From NCBI RefSeq assembly GCF_005484805.1, contig NZ_CP039432.1:4774001-4838000 (forward strand): a stretch of 64,000 nucleotides of DNA. Direction: 5' to 3'. The stretch's first letter is position 1. Every line of letters starts with the position of its first letter. Below the pieces are notes generated by a model, which saw only the letters and a program-made list of their open reading frames with translations, was not told the origin of the DNA and did no database searches. A program made the translations under genes and the position numbers. This DNA is from Rhodococcus sp. SGAir0479. GTDB lineage: Bacteria; Actinomycetota; Actinomycetes; Mycobacteriales; Mycobacteriaceae. This document shows, piece by piece, positions 1 through 11,052 of the stretch.

Positions 1-85
1 CGACGTGGTCACGCACCTCGTAGGTGACGACCTCCCCCTCGTCGGGGACATCGCCCCGAGCGGTGACATCGTGGGGGACGGTCAT
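1..85 (-). CDS. N-terminal fragment of a possible enoyl-CoA hydratase (cut by window edge)
   Basis: Only the first 28 codons are inside the window. The ATG (83-85) overlaps the fadD3 stop codon in an ATGA junction, so the gene is translationally coupled to fadD3 and lies downstream of it in the same operon. The visible end reads VVTYEVRDHV, which resembles the first beta strand of crotonase-fold proteins, and a crotonase would suit the pathway. M. tuberculosis has fadE31 at the equivalent position, so the identity is uncertain. The start and coupling are seen directly; the family is inferred from ten residues. Confidence 0.45.
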   Translation of the reverse strand, partial: MTVPHDVTARGDVPDEGEVVTYEVRDHV

Positions 86-1671
86 GCCTTGCCCTCCCGC
101 AGATCGTTCTTGAGCACCTTGCCCGAGGGATTGCGCGGCAGTCCGCCGACGATCTTCACCTCGCGCGGAATCTTGAAGTTGGCGAGCCGCTCCTTGCAGA
201 ACGCGATGACCTCCTCGGGGGTCACCGTGACTCCGGGCTTCGGCACGACGTACGCGCGCCCCACCTCGCCGGCCCGCTCGTCCGGGATGCCGATGACGGC
301 GGCCTCGGCGAGGGAATCCATTCGCGCGAGCGCGTTCTCGACCTCGGCCGGGTACACGTTGAACCCGTTGGAGATGTACATGTCCTTGAGCCGGTCGGTG
401 ATGTCGAGGTAGCCGCGCTCGTCGAGGACGCCGACGTCACCGGTGTGCAGCCAGCCGTCCTCGTCGATCGTCTTCCTCGTCGCCTCGGGGTCGTCGAGGT
501 AACCGAGCATCACATTCTCGCCGCGCACCAGGATCTCGCCGTTCTCGCCGATCCGGACCTCCATGCCCGGGATCGCGCGGCCCGACGAGGTCGCGACCGT
601 GACCGGGTCGTCGTCGGTGCGGCACATCGTCACCACGACGGCCTCGGTCTGGCCGTAGGCGGTGATGACGGCGTCGTAGCCGAGTTCGGCCTGCATGCGC
701 TCGACCAGCACCACCGGGACCGCGGCCGCACCGGTGATCGCGACCCGCAGACTCGACAGGTCGTACTCGTCGCGGGTGGGGAAGTCGAGGATCGTCTGGT
801 GGATCGTGGGCGCGCCGGGCAGCACGCTGATCTTCTCGTCGGCGATCATCGTCATGATCGTGGGAACGTCGAAGACCGCGGCGGGCACGATCGTGGCGCC
901 GCGCAGGAGGCACACCATGATCCCGGCCTTGTAGCCGAAGGTGTGGAAGAACGGGTTGATGACCAGGTAGCGGTCGTTCGCGTCGACTGCCGCGCAGTCG
1001 GCCCACGCGTCGGCGATGCCCACGGTCTGACGGTGGGCGGTCATGACGCCCTTGCTCTTACCCGTGGTGCCCGACGTGAACAGGATGTCGGCGACGTCGT
1101 CGGGGGAGACGGCGCGTGCACGGGCATCCGCCTCGTCCGTGGACACGGGCTCGGCGGCCGCTGCCAGCTGGTCCCACTCGAGGATCTCGCCGCCGGGGAA
1201 CTCCGTCGTGGGGGCGCCCGAGTCGGGATCGTCGGACGGCGTGCGGAGGACCAGTTGCAGTGTCGGGATGCCCTGCGGCCCCGCGGCCTTCAGGACGTCG
1301 GCCAGCCGGTCGGCCTTGAGGAAACGGTCCGGGACGACCAGGACCTTCGCCTGGGTGCGCTCGAGGAGATCGAGCGCCTCGTGTCCGGTGTAGCGGGTGC
1401 TGATCGGCACCAGGGTGGCGCCGGCGTACTGCGCCGCGAGGAAAGCCTCGATCCAGTGGTGGGTGTTGGGTGCCCAGACCGCAACGCGGTCTCCCGCCTC
1501 GACGCCCTTGGCCATGAGCGCGCGGGCCGCGAGCCGCACCCGCTCGAGCAGCTCGGTGTAAGTGGTCCGGTCGGATCCGTCCGCCACAGCCTCGTTCGAT
1601 CCGAATTGTTCAGCGGCGCGCCACAGCGCGGCCGGGGTCGTCCGGGGCTCGGTGGTCACATTCGTGCTCAC
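82..1671 (-). CDS. fadD3: FadD3, HIP-CoA synthetase (acyl-CoA synthetase)
   Basis: A 529-residue ANL-superfamily adenylating enzyme. It carries the phosphate-binding loop FTSGTTGKSKG (about 198-208), TAYGQTE (about 337-343), TGD (410-412) and the C-terminal catalytic lysine in NPSGKVLK (Lys518). FadD3 of actinobacteria activates HIP, the C/D-ring propionate left after sterol rings A and B are removed; its product HIP-CoA is the KstR2 effector. A GTG start at 1669-1671 is preceded by AGGAGA at good spacing. It is divergent from fadE30 across a KstR2 box. Assignment rests on this fadD3-fadE30-ipdF-kstR2-fadA6 synteny as well as on similarity. Confidence 0.9.
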   Translation of the reverse strand: MSTNVTTEPRTTPAALWRAAEQFGSNEAVADGSDRTTYTELLERVRLAARALMAKGVEAGDRVAVWAPNTHHWIEAFLAAQYAGATLVPISTRYTGHEALDLLERTQAKVLVVPDRFLKADRLADVLKAAGPQGIPTLQLVLRTPSDDPDSGAPTTEFPGGEILEWDQLAAAAEPVSTDEADARARAVSPDDVADILFTSGTTGKSKGVMTAHRQTVGIADAWADCAAVDANDRYLVINPFFHTFGYKAGIMVCLLRGATIVPAAVFDVPTIMTMIADEKISVLPGAPTIHQTILDFPTRDEYDLSSLRVAITGAAAVPVVLVERMQAELGYDAVITAYGQTEAVVVTMCRTDDDPVTVATSSGRAIPGMEVRIGENGEILVRGENVMLGYLDDPEATRKTIDEDGWLHTGDVGVLDERGYLDITDRLKDMYISNGFNVYPAEVENALARMDSLAEAAVIGIPDERAGEVGRAYVVPKPGVTVTPEEVIAFCKERLANFKIPREVKIVGGLPRNPSGKVLKNDLREGKA

Positions 1672-1706
1672 AATCTCTCCTAGGGCGAGGCTGAACCTCT
1701 ATACAA

Positions 1707-1720
1707 AGCAAGTGCTTGGT
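1707..1720. promoter_or_regulatory. KstR2 operator between fadD3 and fadE30
   Basis: AGCAAGTGCTTGGT is an exact match to the KstR2 consensus AnCAAGnnCTTGnT. It lies 36 bp upstream of the fadD3 GTG and 16 bp upstream of the fadE30 GTG, so one site can repress both divergent promoters. Confidence 0.9.
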
Positions 1721-1736
1721 AGGGTACCGTATCGCT

Positions 1737-2944
<1,208 letters not shown>

Positions 2945-2948
<4 letters not shown>

Positions 2949-3754
2949 CCGCCACCATCAAGTCCCCGCTCGCCGTCGCGCCCGAAGAGGTCGCGGGCCA
3001 CGATCTGCTCAAGGGCAAGAAGATCGTCGTGACCGCTGCGGCCGGCACCGGCATCGGCTTCTCGACCGCACGCCGTGCGCTGCTCGAGGGCGCCGACGTC
3101 CTGGTGTCGGACTTCCACGAGCGTCGGCTCGGCGAGACCGTCGAGAAGCTCTCGGCCGAGTTCGGCAACCAGCAGGTCGAGTCGTTCGTGTGTGACGTCT
3201 CGAGCACCGAGCAGGTCGACGCGCTCATCGCCGGCGCCGCCGAGAAGCTCGGCCGCATCGACGTTCTCGTCAACAACGCCGGTCTGGGCGGCGAGACGCC
3301 GATCGTCGACATGACCGACGAGCAGTGGGACCGGGTCGTCGACATCACGCTGACGAGCACGTTCCGCGCGACCCGCGCCGCGCTGCGCTACTTCAAGGAC
3401 GCGCCGCACGGTGGCGTCATCGTCAACAACGCCTCCGTCCTCGGCTGGCGTGCACAGCACTCGCAGTCGCACTACGCGGCCGCGAAGGCCGGCGTCATGG
3501 CGCTCACCCGTTGCTCCGCGATCGAGGCCGCCGAGTTCGGCGTCCGCATCAACGCGGTCTCGCCGTCCATCGCCAAGCATCCGTTCCTGGCGAAGGTCAC
3601 CAGCGACGAGCTGCTCGACAGCCTGGCATCGCGTGAGGCCTACGGTCGCGCGGCCGAGGTGTGGGAGATCGCGTCGGTCATCGCGATGCTCGCGAGCGAC
3701 TACACCACCTACATGACCGGCGAGATCGTCTCGGTCTCGAGCCAGCGCGCGTAG
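2945..3754 (+). CDS. ipdF: IpdF, short-chain dehydrogenase for the 5-hydroxyl of HIP-CoA
   Basis: A 269-residue SDR. The first strand and cofactor loop read VVTAAAGTGIGFSTA (a TGxxxGIG variant), followed by VNNAG, a catalytic serine in NNASVLGW and the active-site pair SHYAAAKAG (YxxxK). It is the orthologue by position of M. tuberculosis Rv3559c/IpdF, assigned as the oxidoreductase acting on the 5-oxo/5-hydroxy group of HIP-type CoA esters. The GTG start overlaps the fadE30 stop (GTGA). The cofactor loop is unusual in having an Ala-Ala-Ala run instead of the common Gly-rich TGGxxGIG. Confidence 0.87.
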
Positions 3755-3867
3755 GCTGCGCCCGTGTTCACGGTGACCGAATGTCACATCGGTGCAGCTG
3801 GACTGAACCGATGCGGCATTCGGTCGCCGCGGGGAAGTGCCCACTGGGCGAAATACGGCGGTGACCT

Positions 3868-3881
3868 AGCAATCGCTTGGT
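3868..3881. promoter_or_regulatory. KstR2 operator upstream of kstR2 (autoregulation)
   Basis: AGCAATCGCTTGGT differs from the consensus AnCAAGnnCTTGnT at two positions. It lies 16 bp upstream of the kstR2 ATG, the same spacing as the fadE30 site, which fits autorepression of kstR2 and control of fadA6. Confidence 0.8.
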
Positions 3882-3897
3882 TGGTAGGATATCCGGC

Positions 3898-4521
3898 ATG
3901 ACTCCCCCCCGAGACGCCGACGAGTCTTCGAACAAGTCCGGGCGTCGCGCCGAACTCCTCGAACTCGCTGCGGGCCTGTTCGCCGCACGTGGCCTCCGAG
4001 CCACCACCGTGCGCGACATCGCCGACGCGGCGGGCATCCTGTCCGGCAGCCTCTATCACCACTTCGACTCCAAGGAGTCGATGGTCGACGAGATCCTCCG
4101 CGGGTTCCAGGACGACCTGTTCGGGCGCTACCGCGAGATCGTCGGGGCGGGCATGGGCTCGCGCGAGACCTTCGAGGCGCTGGTGGTCGCGTCGTTCGAG
4201 GCCATCGACGCCTCGCACAGCGCGGTCGCGATCTACCAGGACGAGGTCAAGCATCTCGCCGCGAACGAGCGGTTCGCGTACCTGGCCGAGCGTAACCAGG
4301 AGTTCCGCGACCTGTGGGTCGGGGTGCTCGAGGCCGGGGTCGCCGACGGCAGCTTCCGGAAGGATCTCGACATCGAGATTGTTTTCCGTTTCATGCGCGA
4401 CACGGTCTGGGTGGCCGTGCGCTGGTACCGGCCGGGCGGCCCGATGACCGCCGAAGCCGTTGCCAAGCAGTACCTCTCCATCGTTCTCGACGGGCTCGCC
4501 AGCCCCGACTCCCACAAGTAA
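3898..4521 (+). CDS. kstR2: KstR2, TetR-family repressor of the HIP regulon
   Basis: A 207-residue TetR regulator. The N-terminal helix-turn-helix spans about residues 20-65 and contains TTVRDIADAAGILSGSLYHH, closely matching M. tuberculosis KstR2 (Rv3557c). The ligand domain ends with a conserved VRWYRPGGPMTAE segment. KstR2 represses late sterol-ring genes and is released by HIP-CoA. The ATG at 3898 follows a near-consensus KstR2 box; an in-frame TTG at 3877 lies inside that operator and was rejected as a start. fadA6 follows after 19 bp on the same strand. Confidence 0.92.
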   Translation: MTPPRDADESSNKSGRRAELLELAAGLFAARGLRATTVRDIADAAGILSGSLYHHFDSKESMVDEILRGFQDDLFGRYREIVGAGMGSRETFEALVVASFEAIDASHSAVAIYQDEVKHLAANERFAYLAERNQEFRDLWVGVLEAGVADGSFRKDLDIEIVFRFMRDTVWVAVRWYRPGGPMTAEAVAKQYLSIVLDGLASPDSHK

Positions 4522-4540
4522 TCCGACCCAGGAGCTGTTC

Positions 4541-5695
<1,155 letters not shown>

Positions 5696-5714
5696 TCCGA
5701 CTGGTCCTCACCAC

Positions 5715-6482
5715 TCACGAACGCCCTGCCGGTTCCCCGTGAACCGGCAGGGCGTTCGCGTTTCGGTGGAGGCGGGGATGCCGTCGGACGCCCTTGCGGG
5801 CGACGCCGGCGATCTGGGTGTTGACCTGCAGGAACGGTGAGCGCAGCCGGTAGGCGTCGATGTCGGTCTCGGCGAAGCCGGCGGCCTCGACGACGGCCTG
5901 CAGGTCCCGCTCGCAGGAGCAGCCCTCGAACGTCCACCCCCAGGGCCGGCGGGACGCGCGCTGCAGGCGGCGCAGCGCCGTGCCGTCCGGGGCGGCGACG
6001 TGTTCGAGGAACGCGTAGCGCCCGCCGGGGCGCAGGACGCGGTGGACCTCGGCGACGACGGTGGCAGGGTCGGCCACGGTGCAGAGCACCAGACTCGAGA
6101 GCACCGCGTCCACGGACGCGTCGGGTAGGTCGAGGCTCTCGGCGCCGGTGGTGTGCAGTTCGAGGTCGATGTGGGCCCGGGCGGCGCGCGCCCGCAGACG
6201 CTCGTGCATGGCCGGGTTCGGTTCCACGGCGATCAGCCGGGTGCCGGCGCGGAGGTAACGCAGGTTGGCGCCCACACCGGGCCCCAGCTCGACGACGGTC
6301 GGGGGCAGGTTGCCGAAAAGGGATTGCTTGTGCGGCCGCAACAGGTGATCGAGGTACCGATCGAGTGCGGTGAAGAACAGGGCGTTGAACGGTCCGCGGA
6401 GCGGATGCGGCCGGAAGCCTTCCGGCGTGGTCGGTGCGTGCTCCTCCGGTCGGAACGACAACACGTCGTGGCTGCTGTCCAT
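5715..6482 (-). CDS. Class I SAM-dependent methyltransferase, METTL7-like
   Basis: A 255-residue Rossmann-fold methyltransferase. Motif I is VVELGPGVGANL (about 60-72), with a motif-II acidic residue in IAVEPNPAM and a Methyltransf_11-type core VDAVLSSLVLCTV. The C-terminal part (RPGGRYAFLEHV, then a W-G-x-T-F-E-G-C segment) resembles the METTL7 group, some of which are thiol methyltransferases. AAAGGAG precedes the ATG. The last 14 or so codons are encoded within the 5718-5758 hairpin. Substrate is unknown. It is a probable accessory gene inserted within the sterol cluster. Confidence 0.8.
   Translation of the reverse strand: MDSSHDVLSFRPEEHAPTTPEGFRPHPLRGPFNALFFTALDRYLDHLLRPHKQSLFGNLPPTVVELGPGVGANLRYLRAGTRLIAVEPNPAMHERLRARAARAHIDLELHTTGAESLDLPDASVDAVLSSLVLCTVADPATVVAEVHRVLRPGGRYAFLEHVAAPDGTALRRLQRASRRPWGWTFEGCSCERDLQAVVEAAGFAETDIDAYRLRSPFLQVNTQIAGVARKGVRRHPRLHRNANALPVHGEPAGRS
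5718..5758. terminator. Strong bidirectional hairpin terminator
   Basis: A perfect 18-bp stem (5718-5735 pairing with 5741-5758) with a 5-nt loop lies between the convergent fadA6 and methyltransferase genes. It overlaps the last codons of the methyltransferase. No U-tract is seen, which is common in GC-rich actinobacteria. Confidence 0.85.
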
Positions 6483-6635
6483 CGCCGAGGCTCCTTTCGA
6501 GTGGGTGGTGGAGTGCTCGTGCCGACAAGCCTCGCGGAGCCGCGCGCCGGCGAACAGGCGGGAATCACCCCAACCGGTACCTCAATTCGGTACCTGGCTG
6601 CACTCCATCGGGAGGAGCGATCCGGTGCCCGGGTC

Positions 6636-7715
6636 TCACTCCGGTGCCTGGGCGTCGCCGCGGCGTCCCCACCAGGCGGCAACCTGCGCGCGGGAGGTGA
6701 CACCGAGTCGGAGCCGGATGCGTTCGACGTGTCCCTCCGCGGAGCGCTCTTCGATACCCAGTCGACGGCCGATCTGACGATTGGTCATGCCCTCGGCCAC
6801 CAGCGCCGCGACCTGCAGTTGCCGCGGGGTCAGCTCGGCCGGCCCGTCGGGTCGCCGCTCCCGGGAGGGGCGCGACCCGTCCTCCAAGAACTCCAGCACG
6901 GCTCGGACGATCGCGGCGGCGTCGCCCACGAACGGGACATGGCTGTCGCCGGGCAACGTCACCAGCCGCGCTCCGGAAATTCGGGCGGCCAGGTCCCGGC
7001 CCGCGCGGTAGGGAATCGCCCGGTCCCCGCGGCGGTGTACCACCAGCGTCGGGGCCGCCACCCGGTCGAGCAGCGGACGCACGTCGATCTCGTAGCACTG
7101 CGCGAGCAGGTCGGCTGCGAGCCGGGGTGATGCCGCCGCGCGTTGCAGCCGCGTGAAGAGCGCCCTCGTTCCGGCGGCGCCGTCCGGGAGGAAGACGTCG
7201 GCCAGCAGTTCCGACCCCAGGCCCCAGTGGGCCCGGACCAGGCCCAGCATGGCCGTGCGCACCTCCGGCGCGGCGACCTGCGACCCGTCGGCGTAACCGC
7301 CGTACAGGACGAGCCGGCCGAGTCGCTCGGGAAACCGCGCCGCGGCCGCGATCGACACCGGGGCGCCCAGCGAGATGCCCAAAAGGTCGAAACGCTCCAG
7401 CTCCAGATGCGCGGTGACGGCCTGCAGCACCGTCAGGTCCGAGTCCAGCCCCTGCGCCTGGGGCCAGGGATCGGACAGCCCGCAGCCCAGCCGGTCGTAC
7501 TGCACCACCGTCCGGACGGCGGAGAGCGGTGCGAAGAACGCGCGATAGGCCGGGTCCTGCCATTGCAGTTCCAGGTGGCTGACCCACGCTGCCGGCACGA
7601 CCAGCGGCGGGCCCTGTCCCATGCAGGCGTACGCGACACGGGCGCCGGCGGGCGTCGTGCAGAAGCGGACCGGGCGGCGTGGATCGGGTGCCTCGCGGCA
7701 GCGGGGTGGGCCCAT
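6636..7715 (-). CDS. Alpha/beta-hydrolase fused to LuxR-type DNA-binding domain
   Basis: A 359-residue regulator. The N-terminal hydrolase-like domain carries GQGPPLVVPA and the nucleophile elbow GISLGAP (Ser115), with a late histidine in LPGDSHVPFVGD. The C-terminal LuxR domain (about 295-350) reads LTPRQLQVAALVAEGMTNRQIG followed by GIEERSAEGHV. This architecture suggests transcription controlled by binding or hydrolysis of a small molecule. The start at 7713-7715 was chosen for GGAGG at 5-nt spacing; in-frame ATGs at 7754 and 7757 have no such site. It lies between the methyltransferase and the P450 on the same strand and may regulate them (inference). Confidence 0.82.
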   Translation of the reverse strand: MGPPRCREAPDPRRPVRFCTTPAGARVAYACMGQGPPLVVPAAWVSHLELQWQDPAYRAFFAPLSAVRTVVQYDRLGCGLSDPWPQAQGLDSDLTVLQAVTAHLELERFDLLGISLGAPVSIAAAARFPERLGRLVLYGGYADGSQVAAPEVRTAMLGLVRAHWGLGSELLADVFLPDGAAGTRALFTRLQRAAASPRLAADLLAQCYEIDVRPLLDRVAAPTLVVHRRGDRAIPYRAGRDLAARISGARLVTLPGDSHVPFVGDAAAIVRAVLEFLEDGSRPSRERRPDGPAELTPRQLQVAALVAEGMTNRQIGRRLGIEERSAEGHVERIRLRLGVTSRAQVAAWWGRRGDAQAPE

Positions 7716-7794
7716 GTGGGCCTCCAACATTGCGATGTCTACCGTCCCCACCATCATGCCCGAAGTGGTGGCCGCGGGCGTGCCGTGGGGCCGG

Positions 7795-9198
7795 TCAGCC
7801 GCGTGGGCGCGGTCGCAGCGTCAGGGTGAAGCCGACCGGCATGAGCGTCAGCCGTTCCTGGATGCGCAGTTGGTAGTCGGGGTCCGCGGCGAAGTCGTAG
7901 CGGCGCAGGATCGTACCCAACACGAGGACCGCCTCGTGGATGGCGAATTGCCTTCCGATGCAGGCTCGCTCACCGGTGCCGAACGGCTTGTAGACGTGCG
8001 GTGCCCGACCACGGACGTGCTCGGGCGCGAAACGGTCCGGGTCGAAGCGCTCGGGATCCGGCCCCCACGCCGGGTCGCGGTGCAACGACGGAATCAGCAC
8101 GAGCACCCAGTCCCCGGCCTTCATGGGATACCGGCCGGCCAGAACCGTGTCCCCGCGGGCTTCGCGGGCGTAGGCGGGCGCCGTCGGCCACAGCCGCAGC
8201 GTCTCGTCGAGGACGCGCCGGACGTACCGCAATTTCGCGACCTTCTCGAAGGGCGGCGGCCCGCCGTCCCACACCGCGTCGACCTCGGCACGCGCGGCGG
8301 CCAGGATCTCCGGGTTTCGGGCGAGATAGTACAACGCGAAGGATAGTGCGCCGGAAGTGGTTTCGTGTCCCGCGACCAGGAACGTCACCACCTGGTTGCG
8401 GATGTTCACCTCGTCGAGACGGTTCGGATCGTCCTCGCGGGCCGCGCGCAGCATGATCTCGAGAAGATCCTCGGGCCCGTCCTCCGCGTTGTCACGGCGC
8501 CGGCGAATCACCTCGTCGACCACGTCCGTCAGATAGGTGGTGTCGGCGAGATTCTGGCGGTCGGACTTGCGGTACAACAACTTCGATACTCCCGGCACGT
8601 TGCGGAACGTGCGGCGTTGCGCGTGCGTCAACGCACGGACCATCGCCTCGACGAACGGGTGCGGCCGCGCGCGGTGGAACGAATCGAACGAGTAACTGAA
8701 ACCCGCGCGCCCGATCGTCTCGAGGGTCAGCTTCGTCATGTCCGACGACACGTCCACCGGCGTGCGTCCGGCGCAGCGGTCCCACTGCTCGGTGAGTTCG
8801 CCGACCACCCGGACCATGATGTCGTGGTACGAGCGCATCGCCGACTGGGTGAAGGCCGGGCGCAGCAGGTTGTGGGCCCGGGCCCAGTTCGGTTCCTCGT
8901 TGTACGCGGTGAACAGGCCGTCGCCGCCGATGCCGCGCAACTCGGCGATCCCGGGCGCGACGTTCTTCGCGAAGCGGGTCTCGTCGGACAGTTCGGCCAC
9001 CATGTCGGCGCCCGAGACGAACACGAACCTGTTGCCGAGTGCCCGGCGCTCGAAGATCGGACCCAGTTGCCGGCCCAGCCGCATGGAGTCCTGGACCGGG
9101 GTGTGCAGCGAGACGCCGAGAACGTCACCGAGCACGGGTAGCCGCCGCGGCGGATGCGGGATGGCAGTGGCCTCGGTCGCGTTCTCTACGACATACAT
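7795..9198 (-). CDS. Cytochrome P450, CYP102-like heme domain without reductase
   Basis: A 467-residue P450 with the I-helix motif AGHETTSGALSF, ETLR (ExxR) and the heme loop YKPFGTGERACIG (Cys413). The C-terminal third closely follows the heme domain of P450 BM3 (CYP102A1), including the stretch after the cysteine (RQFAIHEAVLVLG). CYP102 enzymes hydroxylate fatty acids and are normally fused to a diflavin reductase; here the protein ends after the heme domain and no reductase or ferredoxin gene is adjacent. There is no clear Shine-Dalgarno sequence. Paired palindromes lie 23-53 bp upstream of the start. Confidence 0.88.
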   Translation of the reverse strand: MYVVENATEATAIPHPPRRLPVLGDVLGVSLHTPVQDSMRLGRQLGPIFERRALGNRFVFVSGADMVAELSDETRFAKNVAPGIAELRGIGGDGLFTAYNEEPNWARAHNLLRPAFTQSAMRSYHDIMVRVVGELTEQWDRCAGRTPVDVSSDMTKLTLETIGRAGFSYSFDSFHRARPHPFVEAMVRALTHAQRRTFRNVPGVSKLLYRKSDRQNLADTTYLTDVVDEVIRRRRDNAEDGPEDLLEIMLRAAREDDPNRLDEVNIRNQVVTFLVAGHETTSGALSFALYYLARNPEILAAARAEVDAVWDGGPPPFEKVAKLRYVRRVLDETLRLWPTAPAYAREARGDTVLAGRYPMKAGDWVLVLIPSLHRDPAWGPDPERFDPDRFAPEHVRGRAPHVYKPFGTGERACIGRQFAIHEAVLVLGTILRRYDFAADPDYQLRIQERLTLMPVGFTLTLRPRPRG

Positions 9199-9220
9199 CG
9201 TGCCCCCGCGGTCGTCGTCC

Positions 9221-9251
9221 GGTATCCGATACCGAAAGTACCTGGTACCAG
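9221..9251. repeat. Two short palindromes upstream of the P450 gene
   Basis: GGTATCCGATACC (9221-9233) and TGGTACCA (9244-9251) are adjacent palindromes in the P450 promoter region, between it and the divergent DUF2277 gene. They could be operator sites; the cognate regulator is not identified. Confidence 0.5.
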
Positions 9252-9300
9252 CCGCCGGTGGCAGCCTTTCGCGCGGGCGGACACGGGGCTACCGTTCGAG

Positions 9301-9586
9301 CATGTGCCGAAACATCACCGAGTTGCGTGGACTCGAGCCGGCCGCCACCGCCGAGGAGATCGAGGCCGCCGCGCGGCAGTACGTCCGCAAGGTCAGCGGA
9401 ATCCAGAAGATCACCGATGCCAACCGGGACGCCTTCGAGAAAGCGGTCGCGGAGGTGACGGCCACGACGACGGAGCTGCTCGCAGGGTTGCCGCCGCGCC
9501 GGCAACCACCACGGACCGTCCCGCCGCTGCGCCGGCCCGAGGTGCGGGCGCGGATGGCAGCGAAGGGTGCGGCCGCGGGTTCGTGA
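9301..9586 (+). CDS. DUF2277 family protein
   Basis: A short basic protein of about 94 residues starting MCRNITELRGLEP at the ATG in 9301-9303. The start MCRNI, the helical segment ATAEEIEAAARQYVRKVSGI and the later KITDANRDAFEKAV are typical of DUF2277 proteins, which are widespread in actinobacteria and have no established function. The C-terminus is rich in Pro and Arg. It is divergent from the P450 gene, and no operon partner is evident. Confidence 0.8.
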
Positions 9587-9857
9587 CTCCAGGGGCGCGC
9601 TGACGTCGGGGCGTCCGGTCTGTATATTCGCTGTGCACGAAACCGGCCGGGGGGACATCGGCCGGCGGGGGATGTTTCACGTGATGGGGGCAGCACGTGT
9701 GCCGAGGGGGATCGCCGGGCGCACACGTGCTCTCGGGGTGGGTGCGCCGAGCGCAGCCGATCGCGCCTCGCATCAAGGGCTGTCGCATCTTCCGCCGCGC
9801 CGACCCTGTCGACCGATTCGCGTGACTTCGTCGAGGACACCGAGGGGGATTCGAGAG

Positions 9858-11006
9858 ATGGGTAGGCACCACAGGAAGCGGACGGCAGGGGCCGTGGCGA
9901 AGGTGGCGATCGTGCCGTCCGCGGCGGCGGCGGTGATCGTCGCCGCGTCGGGCGCGGCATCGGCCGCACCGAACCAGCTGCCGCCGCAGGGCGGTGTCAC
10001 GTCCGGTCCGTCGACGCAGGGCGGTGTGACGTCGGCGCCGACGACTCAGGGCGGGGTCACCTCGGCGCCCGCGCAGCCGGAGCCGGTGTACTGGATCGAA
10101 CCGCCGGCGCAGTACCAGAACATCGAGTACCAGCCGCTCGAGAACTACGACTACGACACCGACACCTACGACGCGCCCGACGACTACTACGTCGCGCCGG
10201 TCCAGGTCTCCGACCTCCACCTGCCGACCTACGTCGAGCCCACCGCGCCCATCATCGCGCCGCGCGAGACGCTACGACTGGGCACTTTCCATGCGCCGCA
10301 ACCCAACTGGATCACCGACGGCGACCTGGCCCGGACCAACAACACCACCGCGGTCGTGGAGGCCCAGGTGTCGACCTTCTGGCGGTCACTCGGCATCGAG
10401 ACCACTCGCGCGAATCGACTGGCGGCGGCGCAGATCGGAATGGGTGCCGCGGGTGCGGTCACCGGTGCTGCGGTCGCCGGTGGACTCGCGGCGTTGGCCG
10501 GCGGCGCTGTGGGAACGTACGTGGGTGTCACCTTGGGAGTCGGTGCGGAAGGGCTGTTCGTCCCAGGCATCGGCTTCGTGACGACCGTCGGTACTGCCGT
10601 CGGGGCTGCTTCGGCGGGCGTTCCCGCGGCCGTGCTCGGTGGGGCGGTAGGTGCTGGGCTCGGTGTGGTCGCCGGCACCGCCATCGGCGCCGGAGATCTC
10701 GGCGAACCGCGTGATCTGCCGATCCCGGACGTCGACAAGCCGGCGATCACGGCGCAGACGCAGGAGACGCTGACGCAGTGGGGGTCGACGCCGGCCGGTG
10801 CGGCTGCGGCGTCGACGGTCCGCGACACGGTGACCGCGGCGCCCGGAATCGATCGACAGGCGCGGGAGTTCGTGTCCGCGCAGCCCGGCGGTGACCGGGT
10901 CCTCGAGCAGGTCGACGCCGGACTGTCGACCTTCTTCGCCGATTCGTCGCTCGGTGTCGCGTCGAACATGATCAGCGACGCCGTCGGGACCGGCATCCAG
11001 GCGTGA
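9858..11006 (+). CDS. Secreted or surface Gly/Ala-rich protein of unknown function
   Basis: About 382 residues. It has an N-terminal signal peptide: basic start MGRHHRKR, a hydrophobic core and an ASAAPN cleavage-type site near residue 37. Three copies of a GGVTSxPxxQ repeat follow, then an acidic Tyr/Asp-rich stretch, then two long Gly/Ala hydrophobic segments (about residues 193-280) that could insert into a membrane. The GTG or ATG starts further upstream (for example 9672) were rejected because they would bury the signal peptide. It is followed 46 bp downstream by a membrane protein and then a ParA-like gene, apparently one operon. No family is recognised with confidence. Confidence 0.7.
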   Translation: MGRHHRKRTAGAVAKVAIVPSAAAAVIVAASGAASAAPNQLPPQGGVTSGPSTQGGVTSAPTTQGGVTSAPAQPEPVYWIEPPAQYQNIEYQPLENYDYDTDTYDAPDDYYVAPVQVSDLHLPTYVEPTAPIIAPRETLRLGTFHAPQPNWITDGDLARTNNTTAVVEAQVSTFWRSLGIETTRANRLAAAQIGMGAAGAVTGAAVAGGLAALAGGAVGTYVGVTLGVGAEGLFVPGIGFVTTVGTAVGAASAGVPAAVLGGAVGAGLGVVAGTAIGAGDLGEPRDLPIPDVDKPAITAQTQETLTQWGSTPAGAAAASTVRDTVTAAPGIDRQAREFVSAQPGGDRVLEQVDAGLSTFFADSSLGVASNMISDAVGTGIQA

Positions 11007-11052
11007 GACCGGGGTGGGCCCGTCCGGGCCCACCCCACCTGCAGGAGGGCAC

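Noticed and set aside
8365-9141. Long plus-strand frame opposite the P450 gene
   Set aside because: Antisense of a clear P450 with all motifs; the plus-strand translation has no domain features.
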